Shown here: piece after piece, positions 10,755 through 18,973 of the stretch
Layout of the letters: the number at the start of each line of letters is the position of its first letter
Position numbering within the stretch: position 1 is the stretch's first letter
Source: Hydrogenophaga sp.
GTDB taxonomy: Bacteria > Pseudomonadota > Gammaproteobacteria > Burkholderiales > Burkholderiaceae_C
Assembly: GCF_019264445.1 (NCBI RefSeq)
Contig: NZ_JAHVAB010000067.1
Span: 1 to 64,000, forward strand
Direction of reading: 5' to 3'
DNA length: 64,000 nt
Translations under genes and position numbers: made by a program
Notes under the pieces: model-generated
What the model saw: only the letters and a program-made list of their open reading frames with translations
The model's database searches: none
Told to the model about the DNA's origin: nothing

Positions 10755-12931
10755 CGCTGCGGCGAGCGCTCGCGGCGTGTGTGCTGGGCCTGGGCATGGC
10801 CCACGCCGCGCAGGCCCTGCCGGCCTTCAACGAAGTGCGCGCCGGCTGGCGCTCGTCCGAGGTGCGCGTGCTCGACCGCCACGGCGAACTGCTGCAGCGC
10901 CTGCGTGTGGACCACCAGGCGCGCCGCGGTGAATGGATCGCCCTGGCCGATGTATCGCCCGCGCTGCGCACCGCCATGGTGTGGAGCGAAGACAAGCGCT
11001 TCTTTGAACACAGCGGCGTGGACTGGCGCGCCGTCTCGGCCGCCGCCTGGGGCAACCTGTGGAACACGCGCACGCGCGGCGCCTCCACCATCACCATGCA
11101 GCTCGCCGCCCTGCTCGATGAGCCCGATGGCGACCTGCAGCGTGGCGCGGGCGGGCGCCGCCTGCCGCAAAAGCTCGGGCAGGCGGTGGCCGCGCAAAGC
11201 CTGGAGCGGCGCTGGCGCAAAGACCAGATCCTGGAGGCCTACCTCAACCTCGTGCCGTTTCGGGGCGAGCTCATCGGCATCGACGCGCTCTCGCGCACGC
11301 TGTTTGGCAAGGCCGCGCACGGCCTGGACGAACGCGAGGCGGCGTTGGCTGCAGCGCTGGTGCGCGGTCCAAACGCCAGCCCGCGCCAGGTCGCCCAGCG
11401 CGCCTGCGGTGTGCTGCAGCTCATGCAGCCCGGCACGCCGGCCGACTGCGCATCGCTGCAGCTCTTCGCCACCAGCGCGCTGAGCCAGCGCGACTTTGCC
11501 GCCAGCGAAGGCATGGCCCCGCACTACGCGCGCCGCCTGCTGGCCAACGAGCCCGCGCAGGGCGGCGCGCGCCCGCTGCGCTCCACGCTCTCGGCGCCGC
11601 TGCAGCGCTTTGCCGTGCACACGCTGCAGCGCCACCTGCGCGAACTGCAGGGCCGCCACGTGCAGGACGGCGCGCTGCTCGTGCTCGACAACGCCAGCGG
11701 CGAGGTGCTGGCCTGGGTGGGTTCATCGGGCGACATGAGTGCCGCGCCGGAAGTAGACGGCGTGACCGCCCTGCGCCAGCCCGGCTCCACGCTCAAGCCC
11801 TTTCTGTACGCGCAGGCCATCGCCGAGCGGCGCATGACGGCGGCCTCGCTGCTGGAGGATTCGCCGGCCGCGATTCCCACCGCCAGCGGCCTCTACATTC
11901 CGCAGAACTACGACCGCCGCTTCAAGGGCTGGGTGTCGGCGCGCACCGCGCTGGCTTCTTCGCTCAACGTGCCGGCCGTGCGCACGCTGGTCATGGTCTC
12001 GCCCGATGCCTTTCACCAGCAGCTGGGCGCCATCGGCCTGCCCCTGCAGGAGCCCGCCGGCTACTACGGCTACAGCCTCGCGCTGGGCAGCGCCGAAGTG
12101 CCCCTGCTCTCGCTCACGAACGCCTTTCGCACGCTGGCCAACGGCGGGCGCTACGGCGCGGTGGGCGCCGCGCCGCAGGCCAGGCCGGCCATCGACCCGC
12201 GCGCGGCCTTCATCGTGGGCGACATCCTGAGCGACACCCAGGCACGCGCCCGCACCTTCGGCAGCGACAGCCTGCTCGCCACGCGCTTCTGGAGCGCCGT
12301 GAAGACCGGCACCAGCAAGGACATGCGCGACAACTGGGCCGTGGGCTGGTCCGAGCGCTACACGGTGGGTGTGTGGGTGGGCAACGCCAGCGGCGCGCCG
12401 ATGTGGGACGTCAGCGGCACCAGCGGCGCGGCGCCCGTGTGGGCGGCCGTCATGCAGCACCTTCACAGCACCACCCCCAGCCGCGCACCGCGCGCGCCTG
12501 CCGGGCTGGTGCACGCCAGCGCATCGTTCGAGAGCGCGGCCAGCACCAGTCAACCGCCACTGGAGGCCGCGCGCACCGAGTGGTTCATCGCCGGCACCGA
12601 GCAGGCCCGCTTCGCGGTGGACTCGCCCGAACGGGCCTCCACGCCGCGAGCCGGCGCCGCCCTGCACATTCGCTCGCCGGCCAACGGCACCATCGTGGCG
12701 CTGGACCCCGACATCCCGCCCCAGCGCCAGCGCCTGACCTTCACCGCCAGCGGCGCCGGTGGCCGCTGGCGCCTCGACGGCAAGCCCCTCGCACAGGGCA
12801 CCCAGGTGCAATGGCTGCCGTGGCCGGGCCGCCATGTGATGCAGCTCACCGACGCGCGCGGCCGCGTGCTGGATGAAGTGCGGTTTGAAGTGCGCGGGGC
12901 CGGAGTGAAAGAGCATGCAAGAAACCATTGA
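10751..12931 (+). CDS. pbpC: penicillin-binding protein 1C
   Basis: This 726-residue bifunctional peptidoglycan synthase starts at a GTG overlapping the stop of the A2M gene (GTGA), implying translational coupling. After a short exported or anchored N-terminus come a glycosyltransferase domain with the catalytic glutamate E80 in the motif SEDKRFFEH, a transpeptidase domain with S346-T-L-K349 and K518-T-G, and a C-terminal beta-sandwich (BiPBP_C, about 630-726). The order and length match E. coli PbpC. It probably repairs peptidoglycan where A2M meets proteases. The last 17 bases overlap the LysR gene that follows. Confidence 0.93.
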   Translation: MTLRRALAACVLGLGMAHAAQALPAFNEVRAGWRSSEVRVLDRHGELLQRLRVDHQARRGEWIALADVSPALRTAMVWSEDKRFFEHSGVDWRAVSAAAWGNLWNTRTRGASTITMQLAALLDEPDGDLQRGAGGRRLPQKLGQAVAAQSLERRWRKDQILEAYLNLVPFRGELIGIDALSRTLFGKAAHGLDEREAALAAALVRGPNASPRQVAQRACGVLQLMQPGTPADCASLQLFATSALSQRDFAASEGMAPHYARRLLANEPAQGGARPLRSTLSAPLQRFAVHTLQRHLRELQGRHVQDGALLVLDNASGEVLAWVGSSGDMSAAPEVDGVTALRQPGSTLKPFLYAQAIAERRMTAASLLEDSPAAIPTASGLYIPQNYDRRFKGWVSARTALASSLNVPAVRTLVMVSPDAFHQQLGAIGLPLQEPAGYYGYSLALGSAEVPLLSLTNAFRTLANGGRYGAVGAAPQARPAIDPRAAFIVGDILSDTQARARTFGSDSLLATRFWSAVKTGTSKDMRDNWAVGWSERYTVGVWVGNASGAPMWDVSGTSGAAPVWAAVMQHLHSTTPSRAPRAPAGLVHASASFESAASTSQPPLEAARTEWFIAGTEQARFAVDSPERASTPRAGAALHIRSPANGTIVALDPDIPPQRQRLTFTASGAGGRWRLDGKPLAQGTQVQWLPWPGRHVMQLTDARGRVLDEVRFEVRGAGVKEHARNH

Positions 12932-13802
12932 CCTGAGCACCCTGCGCGTGGTGATCGCCGCGGCCGACCTCGGCTCCATCAGCGCGGCCAGCGAGCGCCT
13001 GCAGCTCGCCGTGGCCGCCGCCAGCGCGCGCATCACGGCGCTGGAAGAGTCGCTCGGCTTTCGGGTGTTCGAGCGCTCGTCGCGCGGGGTGCAGCTCACG
13101 CCCGCCGGCCAGATGCTGGTGCAGCGCAGCCGCGCGCTGCTGACCGACGCCGACCGCCTCGCGCAGCACCTGCGCGGCTACAGCGAAGGCCTGCAAGGCC
13201 ATGTGCGCGTGCTGGCCAACACCTCGGCCCTGCTCGAAGTGCTGCCGCAGCGGCTCGAACAATTCATGAAGGCACACCCGCTGATCCGCATCGACCTCGA
13301 AGAGCGCGGCAGCCCGGAGATTCCGCTGGCGCTCATCGAGGGGCGGGCCGACTTCGGCGTGGTCGACCTCCCGGTGCCGCCCGCCGGGCTCACGTTCACG
13401 CCTTTCTTCACCGACACGCTGGTGCTGCTCACGCCGCGCACGCACCGGCTGGCGAGCCGGCGCCGGCTGCGCCTGGCCGACGCGCTGGACGAACCCTTCA
13501 TCACGCTCACCGACGGCACCGCGCTGTCCAACCGCCTGCTGGCCTCGGCAGCAGACGCGGGCCGCGCGCTGAACGTGCGCATGCGCATGCGCGGCTTCGA
13601 TGCGGTCTGCCGCATGGTGGCCGCTGGCCTGGGCGTGGGCGTGCTGCCGCTCGAAGCGGTGGCCCCGCAGCTGGCGCACCTGCCGCTGAGCGCGGTGCCG
13701 CTCTCCGACGCGTGGGCGCAGCGCACCCACCACATCGCCACGCGCACCGACGCACCACCGGCCCCCGCCGCGCTCACGCTGATCCGCGCGCTCACGAACT
13801 GA
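12915..13802 (+). CDS. LysR-family transcriptional regulator
   Basis: The 295-residue protein has an N-terminal winged helix (about 1-65; SAASERLQLAVAAASARITALEESLG) and a LysR substrate-binding domain (about 90-290). It starts inside the end of pbpC and is followed after 127 bp by the enolase-superfamily gene in the same direction. The gene next downstream, not pbpC, is its plausible target, with the ligand an acid related to that enzyme's substrate. LysR proteins usually sit divergent from their target; here the same-strand arrangement makes the assignment an inference. Confidence 0.88.
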   Translation: MQETIDLSTLRVVIAAADLGSISAASERLQLAVAAASARITALEESLGFRVFERSSRGVQLTPAGQMLVQRSRALLTDADRLAQHLRGYSEGLQGHVRVLANTSALLEVLPQRLEQFMKAHPLIRIDLEERGSPEIPLALIEGRADFGVVDLPVPPAGLTFTPFFTDTLVLLTPRTHRLASRRRLRLADALDEPFITLTDGTALSNRLLASAADAGRALNVRMRMRGFDAVCRMVAAGLGVGVLPLEAVAPQLAHLPLSAVPLSDAWAQRTHHIATRTDAPPAPAALTLIRALTN

Positions 13803-13929
13803 CCTGGCTTTCGCGTTTGGCGAAAGCGGCGTTTGCCGCACGCCATTGCGGAGCACGCAGCGCGGTTCCTACACTGCGCCCAGACCCCACAAACACAAGC
13901 GCTGCCACCCCCGCAGCGCAGGAGACCGC

Positions 13930-15084
13930 ATGAAGATCGTTCGCGTCAGCGCCACGCCGCTGAACCTGCCTGTGACCGTGCCCATGGCCAACGGCACCAA
14001 GAGCACCAGCCTGTCGGTGTGCATCGTCCAGATCGAAACCGATACCGGCCTGGTGGGCACCGGCATGACCGCCATCACCGAAGAAGAGGTGATCGGCAGC
14101 ATCGTCAACGACATCGCCGCGCACCACCTGGTGGGCCTGGACCCGATGCGCCACGAACAGATCTGGGAGCGGCTGTACTGGCTGCTCACGCCGCGCGGGC
14201 AGTCGGGCTACGCCAGCCACGCCATCGCCGCCATCGACCTCGCGCTGTGGGACATCAAGGGCCAGGCGCTCGGCGAACCTTGCTGGCGCCTGCTCGGCGG
14301 CGCGCGTGCCGAGGTGCCGGTGTACGCCACGTTCGGCTTCGCCTTCTTCGACCGCGACGAAATCGCCGCCGCCGCGCAAGACTGGGTGGCGCGCGGCTTC
14401 ACGCGCCTGAAGATGACGGTCGGCCACCACGCGCTGCAGCGCCGCGACGAGCCGCGCCCGCTCGACCAGGTGATCGCCGAAGATGTGCAGCGCATCCGCG
14501 CCGTGCGCGAAGCGGTCGGGCCCGACGTGCAGATCTACATCGACGCCAACTGCAGCCTCGACTACTTCCACGCGCTGTGGCTGGCCCAGCGGGTCGAGGC
14601 CTGCGACATCAGCTTCTTCGAAGAGCCGGTGTCGCAGAACGACATTCCCAACCTGGTGAAGCTGCGCGGCAAGACGCGTATCCCGCTGGCCGCCGGGCAG
14701 AACGAAGGCCTGGCCTCGCGCTTTCGCGACCTGCTGGTGGCCCAGGCGGTGGACGTGGTGCAGCCCAACGCCTGCATCACCGGTGGCTTCACCCAGTGCG
14801 GGCGCATTGCCGGCATGGCCGCCGCGTTCAACACGCGCTTTGCCAACGGCGGCGCCTGGCCGCACCACAACATGCACCTGCACGCCGGCCTGGCCAACGG
14901 CTCGCTGGTGGAATACCACTCGGTGGCCGTGCAATGCTGCGAACTCGTCTTTGACGACCTGCCCAAGCCCGAGCGCGGCGTGCTGCGTCTGCCTGACACA
15001 CCGGGCCTGGGCTTCGCGCCCAACCCCGGGCGGCTGGCCGAACTCGCCCGGCGCCCCGGATCGCGCGGCGCAGGCAAGGCCTGA
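13930..15084 (+). CDS. mandelate racemase/muconate lactonizing enzyme family protein
   Basis: This 384-residue protein of the enolase superfamily has an N-terminal alpha+beta capping domain and a C-terminal (beta/alpha)7 barrel. Metal-binding residues appear as the aspartate in IYIDANC, the glutamate in SFFEEPV and the glutamate in AAGQNEG. A histidine-rich end (PHHNMHLHAGLANG) supplies the general base seen in mandelate-racemase-type members. The second-strand KxK lysine pair reads LKMT, so one lysine is missing. The ATG at 13930 follows AGGAGA and fits the family; an upstream in-frame ATG at 13846 lacks homology-like sequence. With the next gene (Bug binding protein) it suggests uptake and dehydration or racemisation of a sugar acid or hydroxy acid. 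Confidence 0.85.
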   Translation: MKIVRVSATPLNLPVTVPMANGTKSTSLSVCIVQIETDTGLVGTGMTAITEEEVIGSIVNDIAAHHLVGLDPMRHEQIWERLYWLLTPRGQSGYASHAIAAIDLALWDIKGQALGEPCWRLLGGARAEVPVYATFGFAFFDRDEIAAAAQDWVARGFTRLKMTVGHHALQRRDEPRPLDQVIAEDVQRIRAVREAVGPDVQIYIDANCSLDYFHALWLAQRVEACDISFFEEPVSQNDIPNLVKLRGKTRIPLAAGQNEGLASRFRDLLVAQAVDVVQPNACITGGFTQCGRIAGMAAAFNTRFANGGAWPHHNMHLHAGLANGSLVEYHSVAVQCCELVFDDLPKPERGVLRLPDTPGLGFAPNPGRLAELARRPGSRGAGKA

Positions 15085-15114
15085 CGCACCCCCACAAAAA
15101 AGAAGGAGACAAAC

Positions 15115-16107
15115 ATGCAACGCAAAACCCGTTCCCCCTCAATGAGCCGCCGCGCAGCGCTGCTGCTGGCGATCGCTGCCACCGCCACGGCGAGCACCGG
15201 CGCCTGGGCGCAGGCCTGGCCCACCAAGCCCGTGCGCCTGGTGGTGGGCTACTCCGCCGGTGGCGGGGTGGATGCCATGGCGCGGCTGCTCGCGCCGCGT
15301 CTCTCGGCCGTGCTGGGCCAGCAGGTGGTGGTGGAGAACCGCACCGGCGCGGCCGGCCTGATCGCGGGCGACACCGTGGCCCGCGCCGCGCCCGATGGGT
15401 ACACGCTGATGCTGGGCGACAGCTCGCTGCTGATCGCGCAGCACCTGCAGCCGCGCATGAGCTTCGACCCCATCAAGAGCTTCACGCCGGTGGCCGGCGT
15501 GTTCACGCTGCCGCTGGTGATCGTGGTGAACAACGATGTGCCCGCGAAGACGCCGGCCGAGTTCGTCAAGCTGCTGCGCGACCAACCTGGCCGCTTTTCA
15601 TACGCCACCTCCGGCGTGGGCACGGTGCACCACCTGGGCTTCGAGATGCTCAAGGCCAAGGCGCGCAGTTTCGTGGTGCACATCCCGTACCGCGGCGCCT
15701 CACAGATCGTGCCCGATGTCATGAGCGGGCAGGTGCCCATCGGGGTGGTGAGCGCCACCTCGGCCATTGCGCAGGCGCGTGCAGGCAAGCTGCGCGCCCT
15801 GGCGGTGATGAACCCGGTGAAGCTGGCGGGGGCCGAAGACATCGCGCCGCTGTCCGACGCGCTGCCCGGTTTCTCGGCTGTGCCGCGCCTGTATGTGCTG
15901 GCCCCCACCGGCACGCCCGCGCCCATCGTGGACAAACTCAGCGACGCCCTGCGCACCGTGATGGACGCGCCCGACATCGCTCAGGTGTCTGCGCAGCAGG
16001 GCGCGGTGCCGGCCTACATGCCAGCGGGTCCGCTGGCCGCCGACATCGTCAGGGAATCGGCCGAGTGGGGCAAGGTGATCCGCGAGCAGGGCATCACCGC
16101 GCAGTGA
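15115..16107 (+). CDS. Bug-family (TctC-like) periplasmic solute-binding protein
   Basis: This 330-residue exported binding protein has a signal peptide ending near TGAWAQA and then the PTKPVRLVVGYSAGGGVD motif typical of Bug receptors. Bug proteins are extremely expanded in Burkholderiales and bind carboxylates for tripartite tricarboxylate transporters. The transporter's membrane subunits are not in this neighbourhood, so it is an orphan receptor that may use a remote TctAB pair or act in sensing. Start at 15115 is supported by AAGGAGAC seven bases upstream. Same strand and 30 bp after the enolase-family gene, so likely one operon. Confidence 0.9.
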   Translation: MQRKTRSPSMSRRAALLLAIAATATASTGAWAQAWPTKPVRLVVGYSAGGGVDAMARLLAPRLSAVLGQQVVVENRTGAAGLIAGDTVARAAPDGYTLMLGDSSLLIAQHLQPRMSFDPIKSFTPVAGVFTLPLVIVVNNDVPAKTPAEFVKLLRDQPGRFSYATSGVGTVHHLGFEMLKAKARSFVVHIPYRGASQIVPDVMSGQVPIGVVSATSAIAQARAGKLRALAVMNPVKLAGAEDIAPLSDALPGFSAVPRLYVLAPTGTPAPIVDKLSDALRTVMDAPDIAQVSAQQGAVPAYMPAGPLAADIVRESAEWGKVIREQGITAQ

Positions 16108-16124
16108 GCGCCGCCGCGCCGGCT

Positions 16125-16448
16125 TCAGGAGCAGGGTTCGGGCTGGGGCACTTCGGTGCAGCGCTGGAAAGCCTCGGGCTTGAGGCCGCCACGCACCACG
16201 CGGTACTGGTCGAAACAAGCCGCGCTGGCCAGGTAACGGTGCCAGCGCGCCTGGCAGGCGGTGGTGCCCGGTGGCAGCGGCGCATTGGCCGGCACCGCGC
16301 GCGAGCGCAGGTGCGGCGGCACCTCGGTGCCGTACACCAGCTGGCCGAAGTCGTCCACCCAGCGGTACATCTCGGCCGCCGAGGCCACGCCCGGCAACGC
16401 CAGGACCCAGGTCAGGGCCAGTGCGAAAGGCGCTTTGTGCAGTTTCAT
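16125..16448 (-). CDS. DUF4124-domain secreted protein
   Basis: This is a 107-residue protein with a clear signal peptide (MKLHKAPFALALTWVLALPGVASA) followed by the DUF4124 pattern EMYRWVDDFGQLVYGTEVPP, in which a tryptophan and a DxxG turn are hallmark residues. The domain is common in proteobacterial periplasmic proteins; function is unknown. Two cysteines in the C-terminal half (TTACQARW, AACFDQY) and another pair near the end could form disulfides. Convergent with the Bug gene and divergent from the hydroxy-acid oxidase gene. Confidence 0.75.
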   Translation of the reverse strand: MKLHKAPFALALTWVLALPGVASAAEMYRWVDDFGQLVYGTEVPPHLRSRAVPANAPLPPGTTACQARWHRYLASAACFDQYRVVRGGLKPEAFQRCTEVPQPEPCS

Positions 16449-16645
16449 GGTGCTGGGAGTTTGCCAGCGCCCCCGCAGTTCCGCCAGCCACCGGCCAGCC
16501 CGCTGTGCACCGCAGCAAAAATTTCAAACCGCGCTGTCCCGCTTTCACAAGCCATTTCAGGGACGCGCCGCTAACATCCGTGCCACGCCGGGCCAGCCCC
16601 CCGCGCGGCAACGCCTTCACCCTACACACAACGGAGACCCCGGAC

Positions 16646-17797
16646 ATGACCGTCATCACCAACGTCGAAGACCTGCGCGTGCTCGCCCAGAAGCGCGTGC
16701 CGCGCATGTTCTACGACTACGCCGACAGCGGCTCCTGGACCGAGGGCACCTACCGCGCGAACAACGAGGACTTCCAGAAGATCAAGCTGCGCCAGCGCGT
16801 GGCGGTGAACATGGAAAACCGCAGCACGCGCAGCACCATGATCGGCCAGCCCGTGGCCATGCCGGTGGCGATCGCGCCCACGGGCCTCACCGGCATGCAG
16901 CACGCCGACGGCGAAATCCTGGCCGCGCGCGCGGCCAGGAAGTTCGGCATTCCCTTCACGCTCTCGACCATGAGCATCTGCTCGATTGAAGACGTGGCGC
17001 AGCACGCGGGTGAAGGCTTCTGGTTCCAGCTGTATGTGATGCGCGACCGCGGTTTCATCGAACGCCTGATCGACCGCGCCAAGGCCGCACGCTGCGGTGC
17101 GCTCGTGCTCACGCTGGACCTGCAGATCATTGGCCAGCGCCACAAGGATTTGAAGAACGGCCTCTCCGCGCCGCCCAAGATGACGCTGGCCAACCTCATC
17201 AACATCGCCAGCAAGCCGCGCTGGGCCATGGGCATGCTGGGCACGCCGCGCCGCCAGTTCGGCAACATCGTGGGCCACGTGACCGGTGTGGAAAACATGG
17301 GCAGCCTCAGCGAATGGACCGCCAAGCAGTTCGACCCGGCGCTCAACTGGGGCGACGTGGAGTGGATCAAGAAGCGCTGGGGTGGCAAGCTGATCCTCAA
17401 GGGCATCCAGGACGTGGAAGACGCGAAGCTGGGCGTGGCCTCGGGTGCGGACGCGCTGATCGTTAGCAACCACGGGGGGCGCCAGCTCGACGGGGCACAA
17501 AGCAGCATCGAGGCGCTGCCGGCCATCGTGGACGCGGTGGGCAGCCAGATCGAGGTGCACATGGACGGCGGCATCCGCAGCGGACAGGACGTGCTCAAGG
17601 CCCGCGCGCTCGGCGCACGCGGTGTCTACATCGGCCGGCCCATGCTGTACGGCCTGGGCGCCATGGGCGAAGCCGGCGTGACCAAGTGCCTGGAGATCCT
17701 GCACAAGGAGCTCGACCTCACCATGGCCTTCTGCGGCCATACGCAGATCGAGAACGTGGACAAGTCGATCCTGCTGCCGGGTACGTTCCCGACCTGA
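16646..17797 (+). CDS. FMN-dependent alpha-hydroxy-acid oxidizing protein
   Basis: This 383-residue enzyme is of the lactate/mandelate dehydrogenase-glycolate oxidase family. It is a single FMN-binding TIM barrel with the N-terminal substrate tyrosine region (MFYDYADSGSWTEGTYR), the lysine in LILKGI, and the catalytic histidine H276 in SNHGGRQLDG followed by the FMN-phosphate loop GGIRSGQDV. It oxidises an S-2-hydroxy acid to the 2-oxo acid, passing electrons to quinone or oxygen. The start at 16646 gives the family N-terminus; longer readings add non-homologous sequence. Nearby hydroxy-acid genes (enolase family, Bug receptor) suggest a shared catabolic theme. The exact substrate cannot be fixed from sequence. 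Confidence 0.9.
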   Translation: MTVITNVEDLRVLAQKRVPRMFYDYADSGSWTEGTYRANNEDFQKIKLRQRVAVNMENRSTRSTMIGQPVAMPVAIAPTGLTGMQHADGEILAARAARKFGIPFTLSTMSICSIEDVAQHAGEGFWFQLYVMRDRGFIERLIDRAKAARCGALVLTLDLQIIGQRHKDLKNGLSAPPKMTLANLINIASKPRWAMGMLGTPRRQFGNIVGHVTGVENMGSLSEWTAKQFDPALNWGDVEWIKKRWGGKLILKGIQDVEDAKLGVASGADALIVSNHGGRQLDGAQSSIEALPAIVDAVGSQIEVHMDGGIRSGQDVLKARALGARGVYIGRPMLYGLGAMGEAGVTKCLEILHKELDLTMAFCGHTQIENVDKSILLPGTFPT

Positions 17798-17807
17798 GCG
17801 CTGACGG

Positions 17808-18629
17808 TTACCGGGGCGTCTTGCGCCGCGGGGCTGGCAGCTCGAAGGTCAGGTTGCCCCAGTGGCTGTCCCAGTCCCAGCCCGCCTGATCGGTGGCGGG
17901 CACCATGTGCACCACGCTGGCCATCCACACGCCGGACCACGGCAACACCGTGGTGCTGTGCCCCTGCGCATCGGTGCGGGTGCGCAGCACATTGAGCTGA
18001 GTGCCGCTGTGGTTCCACAGCTTCACCAACGCCCCCTGCAGCGGCTGGCCATCAAACAGCACCTGCAGCGACAGCGTGCCGCCCGGCTTCACGCCCGCAG
18101 GGTCGGACAGCGGCACGATCTCCAGCGTCTGGCCGGTGCGCACGGCGTGGCTCGCGTCGCTGAGGCCTCCCACGTTCAGCAAGGTCTTGACGTGCCGGCG
18201 GTAGCGCTCACGCCCGGGCTCGGCCTGGCGCGCCGCGGCTTCGCGCAGCGCCACTACACGATCGAGCCCTTCTTCTCGCAGGTAGGCGTTGAAGGTGTCG
18301 GCCGCCAGCGTGACGGTGAAGGGCCTGGTGTCGAGCACGATCATCTGGGTGCCGGGTCGCTCGAAGGCCAATGAAATGCGGTCCTGGTTGAGTTGATCGG
18401 GCAATTGCGCGGTGAGGTCGACCGTGCCCGACCGGCTGACCCAGCGCAGCGCTTCGGTGATGGGTCGTCCGAAACCGACCGGGTCGCCGCTGAAGTGCTC
18501 ACCCACCCGAAGGGCCAGCGCAACCTCGCTGCGCACGGGCAAGGCGAAGCGGTCCGGTGCCATCCAGAACTCATGGGCCTGGGCGGAAGCGCCCAGCCAC
18601 AGGGAGAAGAGAAGCAGCCATTTGTTCAT
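17808..18629 (-). CDS. DUF4198-domain secreted protein
   Basis: The 273-residue protein starts MNKWLLLFSLWLGASAQAHEFW; the ATG at 18629 is preferred over an upstream GTG at 18635. Cleavage after AQA leaves a mature N-terminus HEFWMAP, the hallmark of DUF4198/NikM-like periplasmic proteins that are linked to cobalt or nickel handling. The N-terminal histidine is a plausible metal ligand. It lies downstream of the lipoprotein and DUF4331 genes on the same strand, and across from a HupE/UreJ-type permease, which strengthens a metal-uptake theme. Only ten bases separate it from the convergent hydroxy-acid oxidase gene. Confidence 0.75.
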   Translation of the reverse strand: MNKWLLLFSLWLGASAQAHEFWMAPDRFALPVRSEVALALRVGEHFSGDPVGFGRPITEALRWVSRSGTVDLTAQLPDQLNQDRISLAFERPGTQMIVLDTRPFTVTLAADTFNAYLREEGLDRVVALREAAARQAEPGRERYRRHVKTLLNVGGLSDASHAVRTGQTLEIVPLSDPAGVKPGGTLSLQVLFDGQPLQGALVKLWNHSGTQLNVLRTRTDAQGHSTTVLPWSGVWMASVVHMVPATDQAGWDWDSHWGNLTFELPAPRRKTPR

Positions 18630-18693
18630 GCGCACAACGGACCGGCACCCCAGGTGCCGGTCCGTCCCTGGACAGTTGAAAGGAGCGCGGGGG

Positions 18694-18945
18694 TCAGACC
18701 GCGTCGTCGACTGGCAGCGGCCGATCGGCCAGCGGCTGCGGCTCGCTGGTTTCGTCGGTCTGTGCGATCAACTGGTTCATGTAGTCCAGCAACGATTGCA
18801 CCGTGGCGCCCATGAAAGGCGCCGGGCCCGATGGTTGCTGGGGCTGGGCCGTTGAAGAGGCATCACCGCCGCCTCCGCCACAGCCCGCCAGCGCCGCGAC
18901 CACGACGGCGGCAGCCATCGCACATTTGGCAAGTTCGTGTCTCAT
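18694..18945 (-). CDS. small lipoprotein, hypothetical
   Basis: The 83-residue protein has a lipobox LAGC at residues 19-22, after a hydrophobic run, followed by a glycine run (GGGGG) typical of outer-membrane-directed lipoproteins. The rest (LLDYMNQLIAQTDETSEPQ) is predicted helical and ends acidic. AAGGA lies just upstream of the ATG at 18945. It sits between the DUF4331 and DUF4198 genes on the same strand and is probably co-transcribed with them. No family assignment is possible by eye. Confidence 0.7.
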   Translation of the reverse strand: MRHELAKCAMAAAVVVAALAGCGGGGGDASSTAQPQQPSGPAPFMGATVQSLLDYMNQLIAQTDETSEPQPLADRPLPVDDAV

Positions 18946-18973
18946 GGTGTGTCCTTGGTGGATGGAGAGGACA

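Noticed and set aside
13792-15120. Minus-strand frame over the enolase-family gene
   Set aside because: Antisense of a coding region with clear metal-binding motifs on the plus strand.
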